Of a stretch of DNA of 64,000 bases, positions 16,536-26,633 are shown piece after piece (the stretch's first letter is position 1; each line of letters opens with the position of its first letter). The DNA lies in NCBI GenBank assembly GCA_963732875.1, contig CAVTBD010000002.1, positions 2,170,001 through 2,234,000 of the forward strand, given 5' to 3'. Position numbers and translations under genes: made by a program. The notes under the pieces were generated by a model. It was not told the DNA's origin, did no database searches, and saw nothing but the letters and a program-made list of their open reading frames with translations. The DNA comes from WHSO01 sp963732875. Lineage in GTDB: Bacteria > Pseudomonadota > Alphaproteobacteria > SMXQ01.

Positions 16536-16605
16536 AAGTGTGGTGGATTTGAAGTTCCTTTCGATGCCACCCAAACAACTGAGGAACTTCAAATCCACCA
16601 CACTT
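16536..16605. repeat. Long palindrome B (perfect 24-bp arms)
   Basis: The arms 16536-16559 (AAGTGTGGTGGATTTGAAGT...) and 16582-16605 are exact reverse complements around a 22-base loop. With palindrome A, 17 bases to the left, it fills most of the 266-base gap between tsaD and the TIGR02466 gene. The DNA here is less GC-rich than the genes. There is no T-run, so a simple terminator is unlikely; a REP- or MITE-like dispersed element is the best guess. Confidence 0.85.
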
Positions 16606-16691
16606 GGCGCGGCGGGAACAATGGCGCGGTCGCGGCCGGCATCAACAGAATCAACAGATAAGAACTCGGGCGGAAAAGAACCACGGAGACC

Positions 16692-17357
16692 ATGGCGAAA
16701 ACGACGCGCAGCAACCAGCCCCCGGACATCGAGGTGCGCAGCCTGTTCGCGACGCCGCTGGTGGTCGCGCGCCCGCCCGTGAGCGAAGACGAGAACGCGC
16801 GCCTCGCCGCCGCCATCCTCGCCCACGAGCGCAACGGCAACGCGGGCGTGCTCCATTCCAACATGATGGGCTGGCAATCGGCGGACGACTTCACCGCCTG
16901 GGCCGGCGCCGAGGGCGACAAGGTGATCGCGTTCGCCCGCGCGCTCGCCGACCGGCTCACCGGCGACCGCGCCGGCAACCGGGTGCAGGTGGACTGGTTC
17001 GTCAACGCCTGGGCCAACGTCAACCGCGCCGGCCACGCCAACCAGCTCCATGCCCACCCCGGCGCGATGTGGTCGGGCTGCTACTACGCCGACGCGGGCG
17101 GCCGGGCCGGCGATCCCGCGCGCGGCGGCGAGTTCGAAGTAATGGACCCGCGCGGCATCACGCCCGCCATGTACGCCCCCGAGCTCGCGCCCGCGCTCTC
17201 GGGCTGCCAGAGCATGGGCGGCAGCGAGCTGATCGTGCCCGAGACCGGCATGCTGCTGCTGTTCCCGGCCTGGCTCTCCCACGGCGTGCGGCCCTATCGC
17301 GGCAACGGCGCGCGGGTCTCGGTCGCGTTCAACTTCGCGCTGCCGGCGGCAAGCTGA
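16692..17357 (+). CDS. TIGR02466-type putative 2-oxoglutarate/Fe(II) oxygenase
   Basis: A 221-residue cytoplasmic protein. The family pattern is visible: EVRSLFATPLVVARPP near the start, SNMMGWQSADDF, the metal segment ANQLHAHPGAMWSGCYYAD (His117/His119 region), and the C-terminal LLLFPAWLSHGVRPYRGNGARVSVAFN, which supplies the last His and the Arg that would hold 2-oxoglutarate. Substrate unknown. GGAGACC lies just before the ATG. Its stop overlaps the gpsA start (TGATG), so they are cotranscribed. Confidence 0.82.
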   Translation: MAKTTRSNQPPDIEVRSLFATPLVVARPPVSEDENARLAAAILAHERNGNAGVLHSNMMGWQSADDFTAWAGAEGDKVIAFARALADRLTGDRAGNRVQVDWFVNAWANVNRAGHANQLHAHPGAMWSGCYYADAGGRAGDPARGGEFEVMDPRGITPAMYAPELAPALSGCQSMGGSELIVPETGMLLLFPAWLSHGVRPYRGNGARVSVAFNFALPAAS

Positions 17358-18367
17358 TGGCGACGACTATCTCACGCATCGATGTAATTGGTGCCGGCGC
17401 CTGGGGCACGGCGCTGGCGCAGCTCGCCGCCGAGAAGGGCCACCGGGTGCGGCTCTGGGCGCACGAGCCCGAGGTCGCCGCCGCGATCAATACGACCCAT
17501 GAGAACACCGTCTACCTGCCGGGTACCGCGCTCGCGCCCACGATCGAGGCCGTCGGCGCGATCGAACAGGTGGGCGATGCCGACGCCATTCTGCTGGTGA
17601 CGCCGGCCCAGCACCTGCGCGCGGTCGGCGCGCGCCTCGCACCGCGCATCGCCGACGGCACGCCGGTGGTGATCTGCGCCAAGGGCATCGAGGAAGCATC
17701 GGGCAAGCTGATGAGCGAGGCGCTGGCCGAGGCCCTGCCCCGCGCCCGCCCGGCCGTGCTGTCGGGCCCGACGCTCGCGGGCGAGGTCGCCCGCGGCAAG
17801 CCCGCCGCCGTCACCATCGCCGCCGAAGACGTGGCGCTCGCCGAAACGCTGGCGGCCGCGCTCGGCTCGGCCAGGTTCCGGCCCTATGCCGGCGGCGACG
17901 TGATCGGCGCCCAGATCGGCGGCGCGGTCAAGAACGTGATGGCGATCGCCTGCGGCATCGTCGCCGGGCTCGGCCTCGGCCAGAACGCGCGCGCCGCGCT
18001 GATGACGCGCGGGCTCGCGGAGATGACGCGCCTCGCCCTCGCCAAGGGCGGATCGGTCGAGACCATGATGGGGCTCGCCGGGCTCGGCGATCTCGCGCTC
18101 ACCTGCACCTCGGAGGACTCGCGCAACTATTCGCTCGGCGTCGAGATCGGCCGCGGGGCGAAAGCCGCCGACGTGCTCGGCAGCCGCCGCACGGTCGCCG
18201 AGGGCGCCTATACCGCGGGCGCGGTGGTGCGGCTTGCGCGCACGCTCGACGTCGAGATGCCGATCTCGGAAGCCATCAACAGCGTCATCCATAAAGGCGC
18301 CGACCTCGGCGCCGTGATTGGCGGCCTGCTCGCGCGCCCGTTCAAGCGCGAAGGGCTCGACGGCTGA
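17357..18367 (+). CDS. gpsA: NAD(P)H-dependent glycerol-3-phosphate dehydrogenase
   Basis: A 336-residue cytoplasmic enzyme reducing dihydroxyacetone phosphate to sn-glycerol 3-phosphate for phospholipid synthesis. The Rossmann motif is VIGAGAWGTALAQLA (about 10-24). Other blocks are VICAKGIE, VLSGPTLAGEVARGKPAAVT, the catalytic Lys in GGAVKNVMAIACGI, and GLGDLALTCTSEDSRNYSLG. Length is normal. The start ATG overlaps the previous stop; gpsA normally follows tsaD in this lineage. Confidence 0.95.
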   Translation: MATTISRIDVIGAGAWGTALAQLAAEKGHRVRLWAHEPEVAAAINTTHENTVYLPGTALAPTIEAVGAIEQVGDADAILLVTPAQHLRAVGARLAPRIADGTPVVICAKGIEEASGKLMSEALAEALPRARPAVLSGPTLAGEVARGKPAAVTIAAEDVALAETLAAALGSARFRPYAGGDVIGAQIGGAVKNVMAIACGIVAGLGLGQNARAALMTRGLAEMTRLALAKGGSVETMMGLAGLGDLALTCTSEDSRNYSLGVEIGRGAKAADVLGSRRTVAEGAYTAGAVVRLARTLDVEMPISEAINSVIHKGADLGAVIGGLLARPFKREGLDG

Positions 18368-18402
18368 ACGCCGGCACTGGAACAAACGACAAGGGGAGAC
18401 CA

Positions 18403-18687
18403 ATGCAGTTCGCGATCCTGAACCACGACAAGCCCGGCAGCCTCGATCTGCGCATGAAGGTGCGCGAAACCCATCTCACCTATCTGCGCGGCGTCGGCGA
18501 CAGGCTGATGACGGCGGGACCGATCCTCGCCGAGGACGGCACCACGCCGATCGGCAGCCTGCTGATCGTCGAGGCCGACGACCTTATAGCCGCGCGCGAT
18601 TTCGCCGCCAACGACCCCTACGCCAAGGCGGGACTATTCGCGTCCTCGACCGTGTGGCCGTGGCGGCTGGTGTTCCCGGAGAAGTAA
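18403..18687 (+). CDS. yciI: YciI-family protein
   Basis: A 94-residue YciI-like protein with the dimeric alpha-beta barrel fold. The conserved His is in KVRETHLTYLRG, followed by RLMTAGPIL and the Asp/Pro motif FAANDPYAKAGLF. It starts MQFAILNHDKPGSLDLR with AAGGGGAGA upstream, 35 bases after gpsA, in its standard place beside gpsA. Biochemical role unknown in most species. It ends one base before the stop of the convergent MFS gene. Confidence 0.88.
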   Translation: MQFAILNHDKPGSLDLRMKVRETHLTYLRGVGDRLMTAGPILAEDGTTPIGSLLIVEADDLIAARDFAANDPYAKAGLFASSTVWPWRLVFPEK

Positions 18688-19896
18688 TCAGCCGCGCCCG
18701 CCAGCGAGCCGGGCGGCCTCCGGTCGCGCGCGCAGGCGTCCCATGGCGAGGACGCCCAGGAACGGGCCGACCGCCAGCACCGCGAAGGCATGGCGCCAAC
18801 CGAGCGCGCCAACCGCGTAGGGCATCAGCTGGATGGTGGCGAGCGTCAGCGTGAAGCCGAGGCAGGTCTGGACCGCGAGCATGGTGCCGACGCGCTCGGG
18901 CACGGCGAGCTCGGCGACCGAGGCCGAGAACTGGGCCGAATCGGCGATCACCGCGATCCCCCAGACCAGGCACAGCGCCGTCACCAGCCACGGATCGGCA
19001 CCGAACAGGAATCCCACCGTCGCCGCGGCCGTGCCGCTCACCGCCATCGCCAGCATGGCGAGCGTGGTGCGCCCGATGCGGTCGGCGGCCCAGCCACCGG
19101 CGAAGCAGCCGAACGCGCCGACACCGACCGTGGCGAAGGTGGCGAGGCGCGCGGCAAAGGCCGTGTCGCTGCCGGGCAGGGCCACGGCGAAGCTCGCGCT
19201 GAGGAACGCGCCGATCCATGCCCACATGGCATAGAGCTCCCACATGTGGCCGAGGTAGCCGAGGTTGGCGAGACGGATGGCGGGGTTGCGCCAGACCTCG
19301 AGCACATAGGCGGGATCGAAGCGCGGCGCCGGCGCGGCGCGGGGACCGATGCCGGACGCCAGGATCAGGACGCCGCCGAACGCCGCGGCGAGCGAGGCGA
19401 GCGCCAGCGTCGGGCGCCAGTCGACGCCGCCGAAGGCGTTGAACAGGTGCGGCGTGGCCGAGCCCAGGGTCAGCGCCCCCACCAGGATTCCCACCATCAG
19501 CCCCATATCGCCGTCGGCCCAGGTCGCGACCAGCTTCATGCCGACGGGATAGACCCCGGCCATCGCCACCCCGGTCGCGAAGCGCAAGGCCACCACCGCG
19601 AGCGAGGCGGGATCGAGCATCAGGATCGCGAGGTTGGCGACGGCGCCGATGAGCGCGGCAGCGCAGAACAGGCGGCGCGGATCGAGCCGGTCCGGCAGGC
19701 CGAGGATCGCGCTCGCGAGCGTGCCGGCGACGAAGCCGGCCTGGACCGCGCTGGTGAACAGGCCCTGGGAAAAAACGTCGAGATGGTAGTCGCGGGCGAG
19801 CGACGGCACCACGGCGGTCGCCGAGAACCACAACGTCATGGCGGCGAGCTCGGCCGCCGCGATGATCGCAATCGAGGCTCCCTTGGTATTTGTCAT
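18688..19896 (-). CDS. MFS transporter, substrate unknown
   Basis: A 402-residue inner-membrane permease with twelve predicted helices. It starts MTNTKGASIAIIAAAELAAMTLWFSA. Typical features are the loop 2-3 segment SAILGLPDRLDPR, a central cytoplasmic break (about 190-205, GIGPRAAPAPRFDP) and the loop GGWAADRIGRTTL in the second half. It lies convergent to yciI and divergent from the EVE gene, interrupting the usual yciI-EVE neighbourhood, so it may be a later insertion. No residues identify the substrate. Confidence 0.82.
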   Translation of the reverse strand: MTNTKGASIAIIAAAELAAMTLWFSATAVVPSLARDYHLDVFSQGLFTSAVQAGFVAGTLASAILGLPDRLDPRRLFCAAALIGAVANLAILMLDPASLAVVALRFATGVAMAGVYPVGMKLVATWADGDMGLMVGILVGALTLGSATPHLFNAFGGVDWRPTLALASLAAAFGGVLILASGIGPRAAPAPRFDPAYVLEVWRNPAIRLANLGYLGHMWELYAMWAWIGAFLSASFAVALPGSDTAFAARLATFATVGVGAFGCFAGGWAADRIGRTTLAMLAMAVSGTAAATVGFLFGADPWLVTALCLVWGIAVIADSAQFSASVAELAVPERVGTMLAVQTCLGFTLTLATIQLMPYAVGALGWRHAFAVLAVGPFLGVLAMGRLRARPEAARLAGGRG

Positions 19897-20003
19897 CCCG
19901 GTCCCTTCCCCGTTTTGCGCGCCTTGTCCGGCCCGCGACTTGCGCTAACATGACGCCGGCTGTCAAGGGCGGGAAATATCCCGCGAAGACCGAGGAGGCG
20001 ACC

Positions 20004-20417
20004 ATCGCATACTGGCTGTTCAAGTCCGAGCCCGGGGCCTATTCCTGGGACCGCCTGGTGAAGGACAAACGCACCCATTGGAACGGCGTGCGCAACTACC
20101 AGGCCAACAACAACATGAAGGCCATGAAGAAGGGCGACCGCGCGTTCTTCTACCACTCGGTCAACGACAAGGAGATCGTCGGCGTGGTCGAGGTGGTGAA
20201 GGAGCACTACCCCGACGACAGCGACAAGAGCGGGCGCTTCGGCATGGTCGACATCGCGCCGGTCATGCCGGTCAAGACCAGGGTGACGCTCGCCGACGTC
20301 AAGGCAGAGCCGGCCCTCGAGAATCTCGCGCTGGTGCGCCAGTCGCGCCTGTCGGTCGTGCCAGTCTCGGCTCAGGAATGGAAAGTGCTGTGCCGTATGG
20401 CCGGTGTGAAGCCGTGA
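20004..20417 (+). CDS. EVE-domain (thymocyte nuclear protein 1-like) protein
   Basis: A single EVE domain (PUA-like fold, thought to read modified bases in DNA or RNA). It has AYWLFKSEPGAYSWD, WNGVRNYQANNNMKAMKKGD, FFYHSVNDKEIVGVVEV and LVRQSRLSVVPVS. Homologues start MAYWLFKSEP. Here that position is ATC (20004), preceded by a perfect GAGGAGG at 5-bp spacing, so translation probably begins on AUC, or the base is an error for ATG. The only in-frame ATG, at 19950, would add 18 unrelated residues and lacks a ribosome site. 137 residues from 20004. Confidence 0.8.
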   Translation: MAYWLFKSEPGAYSWDRLVKDKRTHWNGVRNYQANNNMKAMKKGDRAFFYHSVNDKEIVGVVEVVKEHYPDDSDKSGRFGMVDIAPVMPVKTRVTLADVKAEPALENLALVRQSRLSVVPVSAQEWKVLCRMAGVKP

Positions 20418-20450
20418 CGCGGCACGGAATGTATTCCCGACACGAGAAAA

Positions 20451-20478
20451 AACGGCCGGGCGGGCGCCCGGCCGTTTC
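20451..20478 (-). terminator. Terminator between the convergent EVE and chemoreceptor genes
   Basis: A perfect 12-bp stem AAACGGCCGGGC/GCCCGGCCGTTT with a 4-base loop. On the minus strand it ends in GTTTTTTCTC, a good T-run, so it mainly ends the chemoreceptor transcript. It could also stop the plus-strand transcript. Confidence 0.85.
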
Positions 20479-20498
20479 CATTCCCCTTTCCCCCTCGA

Positions 20499-23090
20499 TC
20501 AGGCAGCGTCTTCGTTGATGAAGGCGTTGATCTCGGACTTCAGCTTGTCGGCGTGACGCGACAGCTCGCGGGCGGCATCGAGCACCTGCGAGGACGAGCT
20601 GCCGGTTTCCGCCGCCGCGGTGACGACGCCGCGGATGTTGCTCGAAACCTGCTCGGCGCTGACCGCGGCCTCCTGCACGTTGCGGGAGATGTCGTGGGTG
20701 GTGGCGGTCTGCTCTTCCACCGCAGAAGCGATCGAGGTCGCGATCTCGCGGATGTCGCCGATGGTCCTGGTGACGCCCTGGATGGCGCCCACGGCGCTGT
20801 CGGTAGCACCCTGGATTTCCTTGATCTGAGACGTGATCTCCTCGGTCGCCTGGGCGGTCTGCTTGGCGAGCGACTTGACCTCCGCGGCGACCACGGCAAA
20901 GCCCTTGCCGGCCTCGCCCGCGCGCGCCGCCTCGATGGTGGCGTTGAGCGCGAGCAGGTTGGTCTGGTCCGCGATCTCGGTGATCAGCTGCACCACGTCG
21001 CCGATCCGCTCCGCCATACGGGCGAGACCCTCGATGGTGCCGTTGGCGTTGGTGGCCTCGTCCACGGCCGCCGCCGCGATCTCTGTCGAGCGCGCGACCT
21101 GCTTGCTGATCTCGGCGATGGAAGCGGACAGCTCCTCGGTCGCCGCCGCGACGGTCTGGACGTTGCCGGCGGAACGCTCGGAGGCCTCGGAAACGGCCTT
21201 GGACTGGCTGTCGGTCTCCTCGGCTGCCGACGACATGGCGTTGGCGGTATGCTCCATGGTGCCGGACGAGGTCGCGACCATCTCGGCCACCTCGCGCACG
21301 GTGTTGGCGACCTTGACCTGGTCGGTGACGATCGACCAGGCGAACATCGGGCCCATGTAGTTGCGGTCTTTGTCGTAGATCGCCGAGACCTCGACGCGCA
21401 GAACCTCGTGACCGAAGGTCTTGCGGAAGGTGAACGGCATCTTCGACGGATCGTCGAGCATCTCCATCCGCGCCCCGGCGTCGTCGAGGAAGAAGTCGAT
21501 CTCCTTGCCCTCGATCTGGTCGGCGGCGACCGGCAGCAGCGTGGCAAGACGCTCGAATGACTTGCGGCAAGCGACGTTCATGTAGTTGATAGTGTGGTCG
21601 CTGCGGCGCGCGGTCATCACGGCGGCCGGCATCTCCTCGACCATGTTGAGCAGACGCGCGGTCTCCTGCTCCGCCTTCACTTCCTCGGTGATCACGGACC
21701 AGGCGAACATCGGACCCATGTAGTTGCGGTTCTTGTCGAAGATCGCCGACACCTCGATGCCGAGGATATCCTCGCCGAACGCCTTGCGGTAGTTGAATGG
21801 CATCTGCTCGGGATCCATCAGCAGCGGCGCCTGGGCCTCCGGGTCCTCGAGGAAGAACTCGATGCCCGTCCCCATGACGGCGTCGAGCTCGACCGGCAGG
21901 TGCTGGGCGATCTTCTCGAACGCACTGCGGCAGGCGTGGTTCATGTAGTTCACGGCGAAGTTGTCGGTATCCACCGTCATAACGGCGGTGGGCATCTCCT
22001 CCACCATCTGGCGCAAGCGGAACGAATCGGCGACCGCGGTGCGCAACTGGCGCGTGGCCTCGTGAATTTCGCCGATCTCGTCGCGGCGGTCATCGCGCGG
22101 CACGCGGATCGAAGTATCGCCTTCGCCGAGGCGGGAGAGGATGTTGGTGAGCAGCTTGACCGGCTTGGCGATGCCGCTCGACACGAACAGCGAGAAGAGC
22201 GCGCAGATCGCCATCACGACCAGGATCGTGGCGCCGATGATCACGGTGGTCAGGCGCTGGTTGCGGACGACCGCCGCTTCGGCGGCATGGCGTTTGGTCT
22301 CGAACTGCTTGGAAAGCTTCTGCAGCTCCGGCAGTATCTTGGTGTAATAGTCCTCGAGCCCGGAACGCTTGTCGCGCATGTCGAGCTCGACATTGCCCAT
22401 CTTTTCGAACGTGTCGAGGTAATCCGCGCCCTTCTTCTTGAGCTCTTCTTTCTCCGCGGCGGGGAGAGGGGACTTGTCGACCGCCACGTCGAGAAGGCGG
22501 ATCTCGTTCTTCATGGCGAACACGAAGCGCGGCGTGAATTCGGTCAGGAAGCCTCGTTCGGTGCGGCGCGCGCTGAGGATGCTGGCCAGCACGCCCGGGT
22601 CCTTGGACTTGAGGCCGGCTTCGTCCAGTTCGCTGCCGAGGCGGCGCACCTTGGGCATGAGGCCGTCCTCGAAACCGAGGCCGGACAGCTTCTTGAGCGC
22701 GACGATCTTTTTGAAATCACTGACGTAGTCCTGCAGGTCGGACTTCACGCCCGTCATCATGTCGGCGAGCTTCTTGTCGCCGGAATCCTTTACGAAGGTA
22801 TCGATGGACTTGAACGTCTTGTCCATGATGCGCTCGAGATAGACGACGTAGACCTCCTCGCCCATCATGAAGAAGTTCTGCTCGTTGCCGCGTGCGTCCT
22901 GAACGCCCTTGGCGATCGAGCCGGCGAGCTGATCGAGCTCGGTGGCCTTGCGGGCGACGCCCTGGAGCCGCTCCTGCTGCATGATCTGGTAGCCGTACAC
23001 GCCCGCGACGGCGATGAAGCCGAGAATGGCGAAGGCACCAATGAGCCCGACCTGAAGCCTGATGCGCATCTTCGACAGAAACTTACCCAC
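20499..23090 (-). CDS. Methyl-accepting chemotaxis protein with HBM-like sensor and two PAS domains
   Basis: An 863-residue transmembrane chemoreceptor. TM1 is at about 12-34 and TM2 at about 275-298. Between them is a ~240-residue all-helical periplasmic domain of the helical-bimodular type (SARRTERGFLTEF, DYLDTFEKM). HAMP follows (SSGIAKPVKLLTNIL). Two consecutive PAS-like domains (about 350-470 and 475-595) are near copies: each begins VEEMP-AVMT and ends YMGPMFAWS. The signalling domain has the hairpin tip EIADQTNLLALNATIEAARAG. No C-terminal CheR-tethering pentapeptide. It is monocistronic with no che genes nearby, so it feeds a chemosensory array encoded elsewhere. Confidence 0.93.
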   Translation of the reverse strand: MGKFLSKMRIRLQVGLIGAFAILGFIAVAGVYGYQIMQQERLQGVARKATELDQLAGSIAKGVQDARGNEQNFFMMGEEVYVVYLERIMDKTFKSIDTFVKDSGDKKLADMMTGVKSDLQDYVSDFKKIVALKKLSGLGFEDGLMPKVRRLGSELDEAGLKSKDPGVLASILSARRTERGFLTEFTPRFVFAMKNEIRLLDVAVDKSPLPAAEKEELKKKGADYLDTFEKMGNVELDMRDKRSGLEDYYTKILPELQKLSKQFETKRHAAEAAVVRNQRLTTVIIGATILVVMAICALFSLFVSSGIAKPVKLLTNILSRLGEGDTSIRVPRDDRRDEIGEIHEATRQLRTAVADSFRLRQMVEEMPTAVMTVDTDNFAVNYMNHACRSAFEKIAQHLPVELDAVMGTGIEFFLEDPEAQAPLLMDPEQMPFNYRKAFGEDILGIEVSAIFDKNRNYMGPMFAWSVITEEVKAEQETARLLNMVEEMPAAVMTARRSDHTINYMNVACRKSFERLATLLPVAADQIEGKEIDFFLDDAGARMEMLDDPSKMPFTFRKTFGHEVLRVEVSAIYDKDRNYMGPMFAWSIVTDQVKVANTVREVAEMVATSSGTMEHTANAMSSAAEETDSQSKAVSEASERSAGNVQTVAAATEELSASIAEISKQVARSTEIAAAAVDEATNANGTIEGLARMAERIGDVVQLITEIADQTNLLALNATIEAARAGEAGKGFAVVAAEVKSLAKQTAQATEEITSQIKEIQGATDSAVGAIQGVTRTIGDIREIATSIASAVEEQTATTHDISRNVQEAAVSAEQVSSNIRGVVTAAAETGSSSSQVLDAARELSRHADKLKSEINAFINEDAA

Positions 23091-23488
23091 GTTCTATCCT
23101 CCTGCTGCGGCCGGGTCCCGGTTGGGACGTTTGCAGACCGACCGAATTTCCCCCGGAACCCATTGGAATTCCTGGAAAATTATTGAACCCCCAGAGGCCG
23201 CCAGACGCGGCTGGCGGCATTCCGTCGGACGTGACGCGACAGATGGTGCCAAGCTAACCGGCAAAAGATTTCTCAACGATTAATCAAAAGCCGAAAAAAT
23301 GGCATGGATATGGGTCTCTAAATGGCGGGGGACGGGAATATTCACTTTCGGCATGGACGGGGCGTATTAAACATATGCTGTTCCGTATAGCTGCCGGCCC
23401 GGCGGCGAGGTGTTGCCGCCGGTGAAGCGTTCGACAATAATGCCCCGGCCCGCCCGTTTCCCTTAGCCATCGAACCACAGGAACTGCC
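23091..23488. other. 398-base divergent gap, no gene seen
   Basis: Upstream region of the chemoreceptor (minus) and the Rieske gene (plus). It is more AT-rich than its surroundings, especially 23265-23390, as expected for promoters. No convincing -35/-10 pair, RNA or long repeat was found. Confidence 0.5.
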
Positions 23489-23872
23489 GTGACGACCCCG
23501 CCCATCGTTCGCCCCGGAGAGGTGATGTGCCGCCTCGACGACCTCGTCGAGCCCCCATCCAAGGCCTTCCTGCTGCAGTTCGACGACGGCGAGGAGGTCG
23601 AGATTTTCGTCGTCCGCCAGGACGACCATGCCTATGCCTACGTCAACGACTGCCCGCACCAGCGCCTGCCGCTCAACTGGAAGGACGATACCTTCCTCAC
23701 CCTCGACAAGAGCCGCATCATGTGTGTGATGCACGGCGCCACCTTCCGGATCGAGACGGGCGAGATGGTGATGGGGCCGATCCCGTCGGGCACCTGCCTG
23801 CTGAAGGTGCCGATCATCGTGGACAACGGGGAGATCCGGCTCGCGCCCAGGCACCGTACCGCCGCCGACTGA
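23489..23872 (+). CDS. Rieske [2Fe-2S] ferredoxin-like protein
   Basis: A 127-residue soluble Rieske protein. The cluster ligands are Cys55 and His57 (DCPHQRLPL) and Cys79 and His82 (CVMHGATF). The second loop lacks the CxxHGW seen in dioxygenase ferredoxins. There is no membrane anchor, signal peptide or oxygenase domain, so it is probably a small electron carrier or part of an unlinked oxygenase. Start is GTG at 23489 with AGGA 8 bases before it. It is followed after 114 bases by acetyl-CoA synthetase, same strand. Confidence 0.87.
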   Translation: MTTPPIVRPGEVMCRLDDLVEPPSKAFLLQFDDGEEVEIFVVRQDDHAYAYVNDCPHQRLPLNWKDDTFLTLDKSRIMCVMHGATFRIETGEMVMGPIPSGTCLLKVPIIVDNGEIRLAPRHRTAAD

Positions 23873-23986
23873 CGGGCGGAGGGGGGTGCCCCCCTTGTGT
23901 CCCCACGCCGGTGCGCCAATAATCGAGAAAACGCGCCCGCACTGCGACTGCCGCGCGAAATACGAACGAGCAGGGAGACGCTTGTC

Positions 23987-25924
<1,938 letters not shown>

Positions 25925-25965
25925 CCCGCATCGCCTCTGGCCTGCAGGACCGAAAGGACACGCCC

Positions 25966-26238
25966 TTGAACAGCATGATCGCCATCATCCTGCTCTCGAC
26001 CCTGCTGCCCGCATTCGCCGTCGGCTACATCCTGCGCACCAACGGCAAGACCATCAATTTCGCCGCGGTGGGCGGAACCATTGTCTACGTCGTGTCGGTG
26101 GTGATGATCTACGCGACCTTTTTCGTCTCGAGCACCATGAACATGCGCGCCGAAGATCTCGTTCTGCTGGAACCCCTGGTGATCGCCGCGCTGTTCTATT
26201 TCCTGCTGCGCGGATCGAAGATGGGAAACGAGAAATAG
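25966..26238 (+). CDS. Small membrane protein, unknown
   Basis: A 90-residue protein with three predicted helices: about 4-22 (IAIILLSTLLPAFAVGYIL), 32-52 (GGTIVYVVSVVMIYATFFV) and 64-80 (LVLLEPLVIAALFYFLL). It ends in a basic tail. Start TTG at 25966 has AAAGGA at 7-base spacing; the ATG at 25975 is too far from it. It lies between acs and a mono-haem cytochrome gene. I do not recognise the family. In other bacteria small membrane proteins next to acs assist acetate transport (ActP/YjcH), but this one is not visibly YjcH. Confidence 0.6.
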   Translation: MNSMIAIILLSTLLPAFAVGYILRTNGKTINFAAVGGTIVYVVSVVMIYATFFVSSTMNMRAEDLVLLEPLVIAALFYFLLRGSKMGNEK

Positions 26239-26249
26239 GAGGCATTGCC

Positions 26250-26519
26250 ATGCGCCGCTTCACCTTGGCCCTGCTCTTGGTCCTGATATCCGGAATCATG
26301 CCCGCGGCGGGACAGGACGGCGGCAAAAGCACTTTCGCAAAGCGTTGCGCACGGTGTCATACCGTTGATAAGGCGGTCGGATTCCTCAGGGCCCATCCCG
26401 ATGCGGGGGAACGGGCAACATGGCTGGAACAGAAGCTGTTGCGCCATTATGCGCGCGACGCGAAGGATCGCGCCGCGATCATCGCCTTTCTTGAAGAAAC
26501 GCTGGCGGCGACGAAGTAA
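26250..26519 (+). CDS. Small exported c-type cytochrome-like protein
   Basis: An 89-residue protein with a signal peptide (about 1-21, ending AAG) and one haem-attachment motif CARCH (Cys33, Cys36, His37) soon after it. The mature chain is only about 68 residues and has no Met, so the sixth haem ligand would have to be a His (49 or 66) or be absent; ordinary class I cytochromes use Met. It starts 12 bases after the small membrane protein gene, with GGAGG before the ATG. Likely periplasmic electron carrier or haem sensor. Confidence 0.7.
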   Translation: MRRFTLALLLVLISGIMPAAGQDGGKSTFAKRCARCHTVDKAVGFLRAHPDAGERATWLEQKLLRHYARDAKDRAAIIAFLEETLAATK

Positions 26520-26540
26520 CGCCTGTCGCGCAATAATCTG

Positions 26541-26627
26541 CTAGCGCAGCGCGAATGCCGTTACGGCGGCAAGGATCACGATGCACGCCACGACGCAGAT
26601 TCCCAAGGCAGGGTCGGATCGCATCAT
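26541..26627 (-). CDS. 28-residue single-helix membrane microprotein
   Basis: The minus strand reads MMRSDPALGICVVACIVILA and on to a short AVTAFALR end: a short polar start, then one hydrophobic helix. GAGGAGAG directly precedes the first ATG, which is 6 bases after the reductase stop, so translation is probably coupled. Its size, position and ribosome site resemble the tiny subunits of membrane oxidoreductases. Family unknown; coding status is inferred. Confidence 0.5.
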   Translation of the reverse strand: MMRSDPALGICVVACIVILAAVTAFALR

Positions 26628-26633
26628 CTCTCC

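Noticed and set aside
23236..23252. TGGCAC followed by GTCGC upstream of the chemoreceptor, like a sigma-54 promoter
   Set aside because: The GG and GC dinucleotides are one base too far apart for the strict sigma-54 spacing.
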